Part shown: positions 29,440 to 40,467 of the stretch, in pieces
Layout: each line of letters begins with the position of its first letter
How positions within the stretch are numbered: position 1 is the stretch's first letter
DNA from: Eutreptiella sp. 'Long Island Sound 2002'
Lineage: Eukaryota > Euglenozoa > Euglenophyceae > Eutreptiales > Eutreptiaceae
Direction: 5' to 3'
Assembly (NCBI GenBank): GCA_964036045.1
Contig: OZ038383.1
Span: 60,579,725-60,643,724 of the forward strand
DNA length: 64,000 bases
Position numbers and translations under genes: made by a program
The notes under the pieces: model-generated
Told to the model about the DNA's origin: nothing
Database searches by the model: none
Seen by the model: the letters and a program-made list of their open reading frames with translations, nothing else

Positions 29440-29536
29440 TCGAATGTCTATTTTGGCGCGATGACCCCCTTAGTGCGCCACCTTATCGTGCGACAAGGGG
29501 GCGCGAGAACCCCCTTGGCGCGCCCTTGTTATTTTG
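29440..29536. repeat. E-family palindrome cluster, E2 left
   Basis: TTGGCGCGATGACCCCCTTA, TTATCGTGCGACAAGG and GGCGCGAGAACCCCCTTGG (each cut). It is followed by the acceptor TTTCCAG and ATG at 29552. Confidence 0.65.
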
Positions 29537-29551
29537 TTTCCAGCTACCACC

Positions 29552-31234
29552 ATGAGTCTAGAAGCCATCATCGACAAGTGCCGCACCTCCCTAGAGACCC
29601 TTCGGCAACAACCCTTCTCCACAATCAAGGGGAAGACCAAGCATAGAAGACTAAGGGCTGCTCAAAAGATTCTCAGAAGTCTATTGCAAGATGGGGATGT
29701 GGAGGTGAATATGACCCACAAGGGGGTGGTTTTCCTACGTGGGGGCTGTGCAGCATGGCATCAGGACGAGGAAGAGAAGGACCCCAGAAGTCTAGAAGCC
29801 TTACGTGTGGTAAGGATGGCACGCACAATGAAGCTATGTGTGAGGGCAATGCTGAAGGTTCCTCGGGCATGCAGGAGAAGCGATCCAATGAGAATAAGGG
29901 AAAATGAATTAATACACCCTACAAGGCCAGCCGTAGGGCTGTACACACAGAGACAGGTCTAAGCAGAGCCTCTGCAGCCAATAAACTTCACGAGGTTGTG
30001 ACATATCAGGTAAATTTGGCCCAAAGGGCTAATGCATTCAATTGTGTGGGCAATGCATTGTTGGTAGTGACATCTGCAGATGCAACACCACTTTGGAAGT
30101 CCAGTGCAACTAGGTGTGACATCAGTGTCCACTTTTGGTTGGAGGTGAGGGATGCAGGAGCTCCAAACTTGTGGCCCACATAGTGGGCAATGTGGGGGGG
30201 GGGGGGGGGCGATGTAGCTTTTTTGCTTGCCATGGATGCCACCCATGGCCTCAATCAACAAGTTGCTGACCTAGAGGCAAATGAGGATGTGGTTTGGCAA
30301 GGCAACGTGTTAGGTTTTCTATGCATCATCACTGGGGATGGTAAGAATCTGCTTGCAGGGAATCCGTCACGAGTCTCAAAATGCTGGGTTTGTGATAATG
30401 ACCAAAGCCTCCTGTTGTTCTCGGGGACCACGGATGGTGTGAGGTGGGTGGCCTATTTCCGTTGCATCCGTGTAAGTAGAAGGGTGGGGGACTATGTGCA
30501 TGCCACAAGCCGGGTTCTTTGCATTTTGGTGAAAAGACTTAGAAAGGAGCTCCACGGTAGGGCAGTCCATGCATGCAGTTGTGCGAGCATTGGATGCAGT
30601 AGTGAACGATGTCAAGGAAGCTTGCAAAGGCATCCCCGAAAGCGAGCGCATAGCCCCTAGAAGGGCAAAGGAGCATACTTTCGATCTAACCATGGCACTT
30701 GCTTTTATGGCAAACCCCCTGTGGCATGATCAAATGATTGAGGTGGCCAAGCATTATATGCCCGATGTTGTTAGCCCTCTGAGGCTGTATGTTTGGGTGG
30801 TGGTGCACACATTACTTCGGCAATTTGCAACAATTCACAACCTCTGGCGGCAAAAAACCTTCTTCCGTGACCGTGAGGTCTTTTGCTATTGCCAGGCAGT
30901 TAAACGATTTTCATCACCGTGGGGTGACCTTCAGTGGAAAGTGAGCACATGGGTCCATTGGACTTGTGCACACTCACCCTTTTATGCAAAGAAGTATAGG
31001 AACTTTTATATTTTCGCTAGCATCCCCAGTGAAAAGAAGAACAGCCCATTTAAAAGGGATTTGCACAATAGTTGCAAAGGTTGGGCATTGCTCAACCCTC
31101 GCCTATCCATCTTCTCCATGGGCCATGTCGTCAATATGTCTAACCTTGATTTGGGCCTCGTGGCAAGGAAGGTCATGCAAGCCAAAGAGGAGGAGAGGCC
31201 GAAACTCCTATTGGGGAAGAAGTACTTGCAATAA
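29552..31234 (+). pseudogene. DDE-type transposase with CWxC insertion, element E2
   Basis: The acceptor TTGTTTCCAG|CTACCACC directly precedes the ATG (MSLEAIIDKCRTSLETL). After a shift near 29895 the frame holds LVVTSADATPLWKSS with D1 at 30079-30081, then a TAG (30181-30183) and a G-run shift (30195-30210). D2 is in ITGDGKNLLAG (30337-30339), followed by CWVC, GDYVHATSRVLCILVKRL and, after a third shift near 30565, FDLTMALAFMANP, STWVHWTCAHSPFYAKKY and the candidate Glu in SIPSEKKNSPFKRDLHNS. It ends LLLGKKYLQ at TAA 31232-31234. Same subfamily as B, E1 and J. Confidence 0.7.
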
Positions 31235-31289
31235 GTAAGCCCATTGTGTTAACTGTCATGTTTGCCTGTGCAAGGGTTGTTCAAAAGCA

Positions 31290-31435
31290 CCTTCGAGGGG
31301 GTGCACTACGGGGTGCACTAAGGGGTGCAACAAGGGGGGTTAGTGCGCGATAAGGGGGTGCACTAAGGGTGCAACAAGGGGGGGTTATTGCGCAACAAGC
31401 GGTGCACTAAGGGTGCACAAAGGGGTGATGTGCAA
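31290..31435. repeat. E-family repeat array, E2 right
   Basis: GGGGTGCACTAAGG and GGGTGCAACAAGG units with GTGCGCGATAAG and TTGCGCAACAAG palindromic cores. Confidence 0.8.
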
Positions 31436-31589
31436 ACCTATGAGGTTCCTCCAACCCCCCCCCACGGACTAATATAGTAGTTTAGGAGGCTTTGGGAAAA
31501 GGGTGCACTAAGGTACCCTGTTCCAGGTCTGCATGGTGCGGGTCACCCAACACACAACACACACATGCGGACACACACACTACACACAT

Positions 31590-32322
31590 GTACCCTTCGT
31601 GAACGGGGGTTAAGTGGCCGTTTGAATAATTGCGTGAATTTCACGCATGATTGACCTATTTTTGGTGTTTTTTTGAACAAAAAAAAACAACATTTTAGCT
31701 TCAATATGACGCATTAGAGGGGGCAAAAGTGAAGTTCCATTTTCAGTTGCCATGAGTCAATGAAGGTCCCATACCAAACGGACCCATCAGGCCCAAACGG
31801 CGCCCAAAAAAAATCCCGGAATTATGTCCCGAGCCCTTTGGGCCCGAATTTCAGAAATTCGTACGAATTTTGTACCAATTTCGTACAAATTTGTAGGAAA
31901 TTCGTACGAAATTTGTACGAAATTCGTGCAAATTTGGCAGATTCGTACGAAATTCGTGTGAATGTCGCGCGCGCTGCCTGCGAATTTCACCACAATCTCC
32001 AGATTCGCGCGAATTTCGTACGAATTTCCGAAATTTCCAAGTTTCAGCAAAAAATCACCCAAATTCACGTGAAGTTCGCAAATTCACGCATGCGTGAATT
32101 TGGTAAATTCGTGTTGCGTTCATGGTGATTGAGCCCAACATTATCAAGCTACCAACAAGGTTAAACATCCAATTTCAAGACATTTCCGTGGACAACGTTT
32201 TGGCGAAAAAGACACAAGAAACGCAAACGATGGCGCCAAGTTACGAGCAAAACTAACCAAAAATTGGTGAAATTCACGGTACCGTGAATCTCGGATTCAA
32301 ACGGCCGGTTCACGAAGGGTAC
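31590..32322 (+). mobile_element. Short non-autonomous relative of element A (MITE-like)
   Basis: 733 bp with inverted ends GTACCCTTCGTGAAC and a 6-bp duplication ACACAT (31584-31589 and 32323-32328). The left end matches the inverted right end of element A (6870-6925) and the right end matches the inverted window start (1-100). Internal TTCGTACGAA palindromes at about 31855-32030. No coding capacity, so it would need a transposase supplied in trans. Confidence 0.85.
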
Positions 32323-32558
32323 ACACATCACCAAGTGCTCCAACCTGTTGTAAAGTGGGGCGGTCCGTTCGGTTTGCAAAGACCGGTCGGACCGGTCCGA
32401 CCGGTCTCCCCGAACTAACCGGTTGGTTACAAAAAGCTAAAGTGGTGCGAAACGGTCTCAACTGAACAGTTGGTGATTTTGCCTAGCCGAAAAGGTGCGT
32501 CAACAAAGACCGGTGGACCGGTTGTGAAAATATTCGCATATGGTAGCCAAAGGAATAT
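32323..32558 (+). repeat. Right end of piggyBac-type element F
   Basis: ACCGGTCGGACCGGTCCGAC-type palindromes like those at 27602-27820, ending CCAAAGGA then ATAT. The same terminus occurs at 40321-40331 (G) and 54526-54535 (H). Confidence 0.7.
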
Positions 32559-32908
32559 CATATCACATGATATATTCCTTTGTGTACGACGCAGATGACG
32601 AATTGGGCGCTTCTAAGGGACGGCAGCAACACCCTTGCTTTTACAAGGCTTCCGAGGGTTTTTGAGGTGGCCCGACGCACTCGCGCATGAGTTTTCAGGC
32701 GGGTCATCCATTTTCAAGGAGAGAAGCACTTTGCATGTTGCCTCTGCCTCTGCTTCCATCGTTCTCAGCGTTGTACAGGTGCCGCTTCTCGGCCGCGTTT
32801 TCCGCGTTCTGCTTTGGTGCTTCTGCACGTGCTTCTGGAGGTACGTTTGCTGCGTTTGCCGCGTTCTATTCGTCTTCCCCGTTGCCCCTGAGGCCCTCTT
32901 CTCACAAA

Positions 32909-35900
32909 ATGACCACTCCACTGTACCCCAACAACTGCAAGCAGTGGCTGAAGGCTGATGGTTCGTTGGAGAAGTGGAAGCCGAAGGACGCCGGCCAGAT
33001 GAGCTTCGTTGTTTTCTAGCTGAAAGCGCAAACATGTATGTGCCCGCAGCATGCAACCTTCGTTGTCCTCGTTCGTTTTGTCCGTCACATGCTGACTCGA
33101 CATTGCCTCTTGATTCCGTTGCCCATGCTTCTCTTCTCTTGATTGCATTCTTTCCTGCACAGCGGGGTACTGGTGCGGGTGGGTCGAGCAGAGGGCCAAG
33201 AAGCAGAAGAAGGTGCCGGATGGTTGGGACGCGGCCAAGAGCTTCTACTTGACCACGGTGCAGCTGTACCACGTCAAGGTGTCGAAGGCCGCGAAGAAGG
33301 GGGTCCTGCCCCAAGTCTGCGACTGCCGCAGCAAGGCAGATCAGTGGTTCAAGTACAAGAGGGTATGTCAATGCGTTGCAAGTGTGCCTCTAGTGTCAAG
33401 GGGGGCTATGCTGTGTTTTCCTCGTTCATGACGTGCTCCATCATTGCCTCCGAACGCGCTTCTGGGATCGTTTCGCGCGTTATCCACGTTCCGCGCGTTC
33501 CGGTTTTCTGCCTCCACCCCTGCTTCTGGATGCACGTCTTGCGTTATCCGTGTTCTGTACGTTCTTTTCAGTTGCAGAGGGACCGGTTTTGGGCCTGGGC
33601 GGAGGACACGCCGCAAGAAGAAGAGGACGAGGACGAGGAAGACTAGTCCTCCAGCAGCAGCAGCAGCAGCAACAGTGCCAGCGCTAGCGCCAGCGCCCGC
33701 GCCAGTGGCAGGGTGCGCGCACCCACTCCGGAGAAGAAGGCCGCAAGGAGTACCGTTTTGGAGAAGGAAGGAGAAGCACAAGGAGAAGGAAAAGGAGAAG
33801 GAGAAGGAGAAGTAGAAGGACAAGGAGAAGGAGCCAGAGGCAGAAGGAGAGGCGGTTGGGCAGCAGAAGCAGGAGTTTGCAGCAACGGCACACGACGTTG
33901 TGGTGGTGGAGGGTGCGAAGGGGAAGGAAGGGAAAGCCAAGAAGGGGAAGCCGAAGGGCAAAGCCAAGGGCAAAGAGAAGGGGAAAGAGAAGGCGGGTGG
34001 TGTGGGCAACGTGGGCTTCAAGATTGAAGGAGCGGTGGGTCCCCAGAAGCCCATGCCGGCGAAGACGACTCGCTTCGAGCACTACAAAGAGAGCACGCAA
34101 TTCATGAACGACATGGAGGTGTTATTTGCGTCCCATGCATTGTGTTTTGCGTGCCTCCGACAATGCTTTCAAAGGCGTCTGCCGCGTTATGCGTGTGATC
34201 CGCGTGCCGGTTCCCTGCTTGCGGACATGCTTCTGGAGGACATTTGTGTGTTTTTCGCGTCCTTCAGGTTCTGGAGTCCGGATTCGCGGAGTATGGGGTG
34301 ACGCTGGGACGGCTGTAGAAGCACTACCGAGTGTGCTTGAGCGCGGACACCAGTGGTCGGAAGGATGTTGCCGCTGCCACCCTGCTGCAATACAGGTGCG
34401 CCCGACCGCGGTGCAGGGTCTGCTGGCCTACAGCGTTCAGAGCGTTATCCACGTTCTGCGCGTTACGGTTTTCTGCCTCCACCCTTGCTTCTTCTTGCAG
34501 GTATTGCGTTCTGTACGTTCTTTTCAGCTACAGAGGGACCGTTTTTGGGCCTGGGCGGAGGACACGCCGCAAGGAGAAGAGGACGAGGACGAGGAAGACG
34601 AGTCCTCCGGCAGCAGCAGCAGCAGCAGCACCAGCAGTGCCAGCGCCAGCGCCCGCGCCAGTGGCAGTGTGCGCGCACCCACTCCGGAGAAGAAGGCCGC
34701 AAGGAGTACCGTTTTGGAGAAAGAGAAGAAGAGGCACACGGAGAAGGAGAAGGACAAGGAGAAGGAGAAGGACAAGGAGAAGGAGCCACCGGTCAGAAGG
34801 AGAGGCGGTTGGGCAGCAGAAGCAGGAGCTTGTAGCAGCAGCACACGACGTTGCGGTTGTAGAGGGTGCGAAAGGGAAGGAAGGGAAAGCCAAGGAGGGG
34901 AAGCCGAAGGGCAAAGAGAAGGGCAAAGAGAAGGGGAAAGAGAAGGCGGGTGGTGTGGGCAACGTGGGCTTCAAGATCGAAGGAGCGGTTGGTCCCCTGA
35001 AGCCCATGCCGGCGAAGACGACTCACTTCGAGCACTACAAAGAGAGTACGCAATTCATAAACCACATGCAGGTGTTATTTACGTCCCATGCGTTGTGTTT
35101 TGCGTGCCTCCGACAATGCCCCCAGAGGCGTCGCCGCGTTATGCGCGTGATCCGCGTGCCGGTTCCCTGCTTGCGGACATGCTTCTGGAGGACATTTGTG
35201 TGTTTTTCGCGTCCTTCAGGTTCTGCAGTGCGAATTGGCGGAGTATGGGGTGACGCTGGGACGGCTGGAGAAGCACTACCGAGTGTGCTTGAGCGCGGAC
35301 ACCAGTGGTCGGAAGGATGTTGCCGCTGCCACCCTGCTGCAATACATGTGCGCCCGACCGCGGTGCAGGGTCTGCTGGCCTGCGGCGTTAAGAACGCGCT
35401 TCTGGGATCGTTTCCCGCGCTATCCACGTTCCGCGCGTTCGGGTTTGTGCCTCCACCCCTACTTCTGGATGCACCTCTTGCGTTATCCGTGTTCCGTACG
35501 TTCTTTTCAGCTGCAGAGGGACCGGTTTTGGGCTTGGGCGGAGGACACGCCGCAAGAAGAAAAGGACGAGGACGAGGAGGACGAGTCTCCCAACAGCAGC
35601 ATCAGCAGCAACAGTGCCACGGCCAGCGCCAGCGCCCGCGCCAGTGGCAGTGTGCGCGCACCCACTCCGGAGAAGAAGGCCGCAAGGAGTACCGTTTTGG
35701 AAAAACAGAAGGAGAAGCACAAGGAGAAGGAGAAGGACAAGGAGAAGGAGCCAGAGGCAGAAGGAGAGGCGGTTGGGCAGCAGAAGCAGGAGCTTGCAGC
35801 AGCGGCACACGACGTTGTGGTGGTAGACGGTGCGAAGGCCAAGGAAGGGAAAGCCAAGGAGGGGAAGCCGAAGGGCAAAGAGAAGGGGAAAGAGAAGGCG

Positions 35901-38080
35901 GGTGGTGTGGGCAACGTGGGCTTCAAGATTGAAGGAGCGGTGGGTCCCCAGAAGTCCATGCCGGCGAAGACGACTCGCTTCGAGCACTTCAAAGAGAGCA
36001 CACAATTCATGAACGACATGGAGGTGTTATTTCCGTCCCATGCGTTGTGTTTTGCGTGCCTCCGACAATGCTTTCAAAGGCGTCCGCCGCGTTATGCGCG
36101 TGATCCGCGTGCCGGTTCCCAGCTTCCGGCCATGCTTTTGGAGGACATTTGTGTGGTTTTCGCGACCTTCAGGTTCTGGAGTCCGGATTGGCGGAGTATG
36201 GGGTGACGCTGGGACGGCTGTAGAAGCACCACCGAGTGTGCTTGAGCGCGTACACCAGTGGTCGGAAGGATGCTGCCGCTGCCACCCTGCTGCACAGCCA
36301 GGTGCGCCCGACCGCGGTGCAGGATCTGCTGGCCTGCGGCGTTAAGAACGCGCAACCCGCCTCCGCCGACCGTGAACACTTGGACCGCGTCTACCGGAAA
36401 TCGGGGCATCGGCAGGCCACGGATGGGATCCTGAAAGGGATCTTCCTTTGTACTGGCTGTGTGGAGGCCCTGGAGAGGCCGCCCAGCGCGCTCGCGGGGT
36501 CAGAGCCAGGGGGCCCGGAGCTGCACGGGGTCCCCTTGGCAGCGCCGAAGGGGCAGCACCCCTTGGGGGAGATAGGCGTCCGCCGCCGTCCCTTGCGAGC
36601 CTGGCCGCCGAAGATCTCGTTGACATGAGTACCGACGACCTCAAAGAGAGATACAAGAGAACGGTCACAATGGCCGGGATGATGGCGTACTCTCACCGAA
36701 GACCGCGAGGAGGAGCTGCCGGTGACGGGCGCGTGGACAATGATCAAAAAGAGGGAGTTGGCGTCGCTGCGGGTACGCTGCGTTATGTACGTTATGTACG
36801 TTCTGGGTTTTTGCCTCCCAACGCGCCCCGAGAGCTGCTTTCGGTTGTTTTGCACGTTCGCCGCTTGATCCACGTTCCCGCAGTCGTGCTTCCAGACGTG
36901 CCTCCAGGGGTAATAATCATCGTTCCGTGTGTTTTCTTTGCAGATGGCAGCAGATCACGGGGAAGCTCGGAGCACAACCCAGTCGCATCCGCCACCCCTG
37001 TTTGGGTACCCCCATCTCCCCGTCCAGCACCACCACCACCACCATCACCTCCACCACCAGCACCACCCCTACGAACACCACATCAACTCCAACCCCAACC
37101 CCAAGGGCGGATGTTGGAGCCGGAGCCGGAGCCGTGCGTGAAGATGGAGCAGGAGTGGGAGCAGGAGTGGGAGTTGCGGGGCAAGGAAGAGTACGTGGAG
37201 CCGGGAGAAGCGGAAGCGCCGGAATGGTGGGAGCAGTACGAGCGGCCACAGGCGCAGCAGCAAGCAATGCAAGCCGAACCGATGCAAGCCGAACCGATGC
37301 TAGCCGAAGGTAGGGCCACTGTGTGTTTCATGTTTTGCATGTCCCCCCATTGTGATTTCGGTCATGTTTCCAGAGGCGTCGGCCGCGTTTTCAACGATAT
37401 CCGCGTCCCGTTGTTGTGGTTCCGGTCACGCCTCTGGGAGCAGTTGCACTGTCATGCACGCTTTTGGCGTCCCCTCTAGAGGGCCCCGCGCCGACAGGGA
37501 CCGCAGCATCACGCCGGTGGAGCAGAGGAGGTCGCCGATCCACGTGAAGGTCGAAGACGTTGAGGAGGAATCCGCCGACGAGAATGTTATGCTGGAGGTA
37601 GGTCTGAGTTCGTGTTCTGTCGCCGTTCACGTTCCGCGTGTTGCGTTCTTGTGCCTCCCACCATGCTTCTAGGGACGTTCGCCTCGTGATGCGCGTGATC
37701 CTTGTCATTGTCGGGTTGCTTCCGCCATGCTTCTGGAATCATTAACCGCGTTATCGACGTTATGGGCGTTCTTTTTGCCATTCAAATTGTGCGGTAACGC
37801 CCCAGAAGAAGATGCCGCCCGTCGGATCCGACTTCGAGAGCCCGGTGACCTGGCCAACGCCGGGTTCAACACAGTACACAGCCTCCTGGCCGGATGCCGA
37901 CGAGGCCGTCGGCCGTAAGGCGTCCCAGCCCCACCCGGTGGTGCCCGCATGGGGCAGCCCAATGCCAGCACCCGCTACCCAACAGCCCCCCCACTGGTGG
38001 CAACGCGGGGTGGGCGCTTCGTGGCCTATCCCTTGGACCGGCCACCAACGACCCCACAGCGCTGTGAGTTCATTCTTACA
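32909..38080 (+). pseudogene. Multi-exon accessory protein of piggyBac element G
   Basis: Exon 1 (32909-33035) MTTPLYPNNCKQWL carries a TAG at 33017-33019 where the H paralogue has Gln. A 127-bp intron (33036-33162) leads to SGYWCGWVEQRAKKQKK and the exon to 33362. Lys/Glu/Ala-rich exons follow in a threefold tandem duplication (33447-36345), each copy with GGVGNVGFKIEGAVGP and EYGVTLGRL. Then come LAAEDLVDMSTDDLKERYKR (about 36597-36656; H has CGEDLIDMSFEKMADKYERT), a His/Pro-rich exon near 36945 and acidic/Gln-rich exons to about 38080. Several in-frame stops. Low-complexity and charged, so probably a chromatin or transposase partner (inferred). Exon borders past 36,600 are approximate. Confidence 0.5.
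33447..36345 (+). repeat. Threefold tandem duplication of a ~953-bp exon-intron block
   Basis: The anchor AGGTTCTG.AGT.CG.ATT occurs at 34265, 35217 and 36171, a period of 952-954 bp. Each unit carries an intron with CGCGTTATCC-type motifs, a Lys/Glu-rich exon starting LQRDRFWAWAEDTPQ, a second intron and the EYGVTLGRL exon. Confidence 0.9.
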
Positions 38081-38392
38081 CCACTAGAGGTCCCAGCCGA
38101 CCCGCATGGCGGGAAGGGGGAGAGAAAACATTAACGGATACATAGTTTGATTGGAAAAAGAATATGACCCACCGTTTTCCGTGTTGCCTACGTTCTGTGT
38201 GCTCTGTTTTGTGCGCCCACCCCATGCTTCTGGAAGCTGTTGCGTGTGTTGTACGTGTTTTCCGCGCTCCGTGCGTTCCGGTTAGCGTGCCTCCGAACGT
38301 GCCTCCAGAAGCTGTGCAGCCTGGGTTCCGCGTATTTCGCGTGTACTGTGTGTCTCATCATTGTTACCAACATCATTTTAAAGCACTTTGAA

Positions 38393-39852
38393 ATGCCTCT
38401 TAATCTCTCGGCCCGTCGCCTCCGCAAGGAGCACTGTGCCACTTCAATTGAGTACGGTTTGCGACCCGGGGAGTCCAAACTCGGTGAGCTAGACACGGAT
38501 GGTATATGGGACTACATGATGAAGCCCATTGTGGATGCCCAAGAGGCCATCCTCCGAGCTCGGGAAAGGGAGGACCTCATCCCCTTAGTACCACGGTACA
38601 GCACCTTCGTGCTATTGCTGGGCATGGTGCGGCCCATGTAGGTGGATGGTGTCTGGGACCGTGATGGATTGCTGTACAATGCCTATCCAGCACGGTTGCT
38701 ATCCCGGGGGCAATACTACGATCTACACAAACATTGTCGCCCGGATGTGGTGGACCTTATTGAGGTGGTTAGTGCCCATTGGGCTGCAGCATGGACCATG
38801 GTAGGCGTGGCCACGGGGGATGAAACGCTAGTGCCGCATACGGGCCTTAGGGCAGGCCCCCTCAAGATGTACATTGTGCGGAAACCGCACAACACCGGCA
38901 TCAAGCTGTATTGCTTGGCTGATGCCGGTACGGGGTACATTGTGGACGTCTACCTCTACACTGGCCGCCGCGGTGTCCTTGCCGACACGGTTGTGGTGCG
39001 GGCAACCTCAATGCCCGACAGCTGATGGCCATGTGGTCCAAACAGTTGCCGGCGTACACGGTCCTTGTAGGGAACTCGCTCTTCGGGTCACACGCCACCG
39101 CACAACGGCTTGCGCGTGAGGGACGCCCCTTCATCACCATGGTGCGAAAGGATACGGCCGGTGTCCAGCAAGCCGGAGACACCATCCAGGCCGGGCAGAC
39201 GGTTGTGGCCACGGTTGAAGGCCACAAGTACGCCCTGGAGGTGTACAAGCAGCCGAAAACCGGAGGCAAGCCTCCCAAATTGGTGCCGATGTTGCCCAAC
39301 GTGTGGTACGCTGCGCGGGGCCCCTTGCACCAGAGGGGCCGGGAAATCCACCCCGCCGTTGGTGCGTACCGCCAAGGGGCACGAGGGGTGGACTCTGCCA
39401 ACCAGATGGCGTTGCAGATGCGCCTCTTGGGAAGGCAGATGTCGTGATCGCAAGCCGTGCGAGGCTTCTTGCTGCGATACGCCGCGGCGAGCGCGTTTGC
39501 AACCTGCCGCGCCCTAGGAAGGTGCCGTGGCACGGATAGCATGTGGGAGTGGCAGTGGGCCCTCCTTTGCCGCCGGTACTGTGCCGATGCGCAGCCGCGA
39601 CGCAACATCCACGTCCCTGTTGCCGGCGCCCAACGGCGCACTTGTGCACATTGCGGCAAAGGCCGCACACAATACGTTTGTAGCGGATGCCTGGACACCC
39701 CGTTGCATGTGCAATGCTTTGCACCCGCGCACGGGATCACTACAACGGGCACGGAGGACGCCGAGGAAAGCAAGCCGCCCCTTAGCCAGGAGACTCATGA
39801 GGGGGACGCCGGGGAGGACGACTCGGAAGCGGACGGCGAGGACGGGGAGTAG
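38393..39852 (+). pseudogene. piggyBac-type transposase, element G (inactivated)
   Basis: ATG 38393 (MPLNLSARRLRKEH) opens a gene with TAG at 38639-38641 (Gln in H), a shift near 38985 and TGA at 39445-39447 (Trp in H). D1 is intact (ATGDETLVPHTG). The second catalytic Asp of the ADSFFGSH motif reads GNSLFGSH, an Asp-to-Asn change that is a single G-to-A step. D3 is intact (GVDSANQM). The C-terminal cysteine-rich domain TCAHCGKGRTQYVCSGCL is followed by an acidic tail. Dead by several independent changes. Confidence 0.85.
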
Positions 39853-40184
39853 CCGAATAGCCATGAGGAGGAAGAAGAGGAGGAAGCGGAGGACGCTAGA
39901 GGGAACGTAGAGGATGACATGTTGGAGAACTTCTCCTTCAGCGTGCAATAGACCAGGTGGCGGAGGCGGCCGTGGTGGGATCGAGAAGGGCATGGCCGCC
40001 AAGCCTTTGCCATCCCCACCCATGGGGACCAGTGCGGCACCTGGGGGGGACCACCCCCGTAGGCTGGATATCCAACTGTGAGGACGCGCCCCCCCCCCAA
40101 CATAGGTGTGCTGCGTTTTACGCGTTTTCCGCTTTCTGCGCGTTCCGGTCTAGTGCTTTCGCTTGTGTTTTTGGAAGCGTTCTC
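39853..40184. other. 3' flank of piggyBac G transposase
   Basis: No gene. It includes an intron-like block (GTGCTGCGTTTTACGCGTTTTCC) of the type seen within the G accessory gene. Confidence 0.4.
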
Positions 40185-40230
40185 CGCGTTCTCCGCGTTC
40201 CGGAGCGCGCTCCGGAACGCGGAGAACGCG
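40185..40230. repeat. Perfect 46-bp palindrome near the right end of element G
   Basis: CGCGTTCTCCGCGTTCCGGA, then GCG, then the exact complement, centre between 40207 and 40208. It could act as a transcription end or terminal recognition hairpin. Confidence 0.9.
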
Positions 40231-40467
40231 TTATCCTCGTTCTGCGCGTTCTCCTAGCTTACGGGGATAACGTACTAGCAGGTATGGTGAGTGGAAGCCC
40301 AAAAATGGCGCTTCTGTAGACAAAGGAATATACTTACATGTGCTTTGGTGCACAATGCTTCTTCCGCATGCGTTGCATGCCAAACCTGCTCCCCTCTCTA
40401 CCCAAGCCCTTTTCCCCAAACCACAACCGGATGCCCCAATCAAGGGCATCCAGGTGCAGAGCATGCC

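Larger units (their letters stand above)
29281..31549 (+). mobile_element. Element E2
   Basis: Inverted termini TGGGTG..ACCTGGAAAAGGGTA at 29281-29316 and complement at 31513-31549. It contains a GCGCGACAAG/GTGCGCCACC palindrome-like cluster, one transposase gene and a GTGCACTAAGG / GTGCAACAAGG array. It lies downstream of the piggyBac F gene. No dioxygenase or coiled-coil module is present. Confidence 0.75.
32572..40331 (+). mobile_element. piggyBac-type element G
   Basis: ATAT at 32572-32575 and 40328-40331 flanks inverted termini TCCTTTGTG / GACAAAGGA. It carries a multi-exon accessory gene and then a piggyBac-type transposase. It lies 13 bp from the right end of F. The left terminal 330 bp have no clear gene. 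Confidence 0.8.

Noticed and set aside
34331-35932. A single 533-codon protein across two tandem units of element G
   Set aside because: It reads through sequence that looks like introns (GTGTTATTTGCG...CTTCAG and TTTTCAG acceptors) and changes phase relative to the conserved exons; kept only as part of the duplicated gene.
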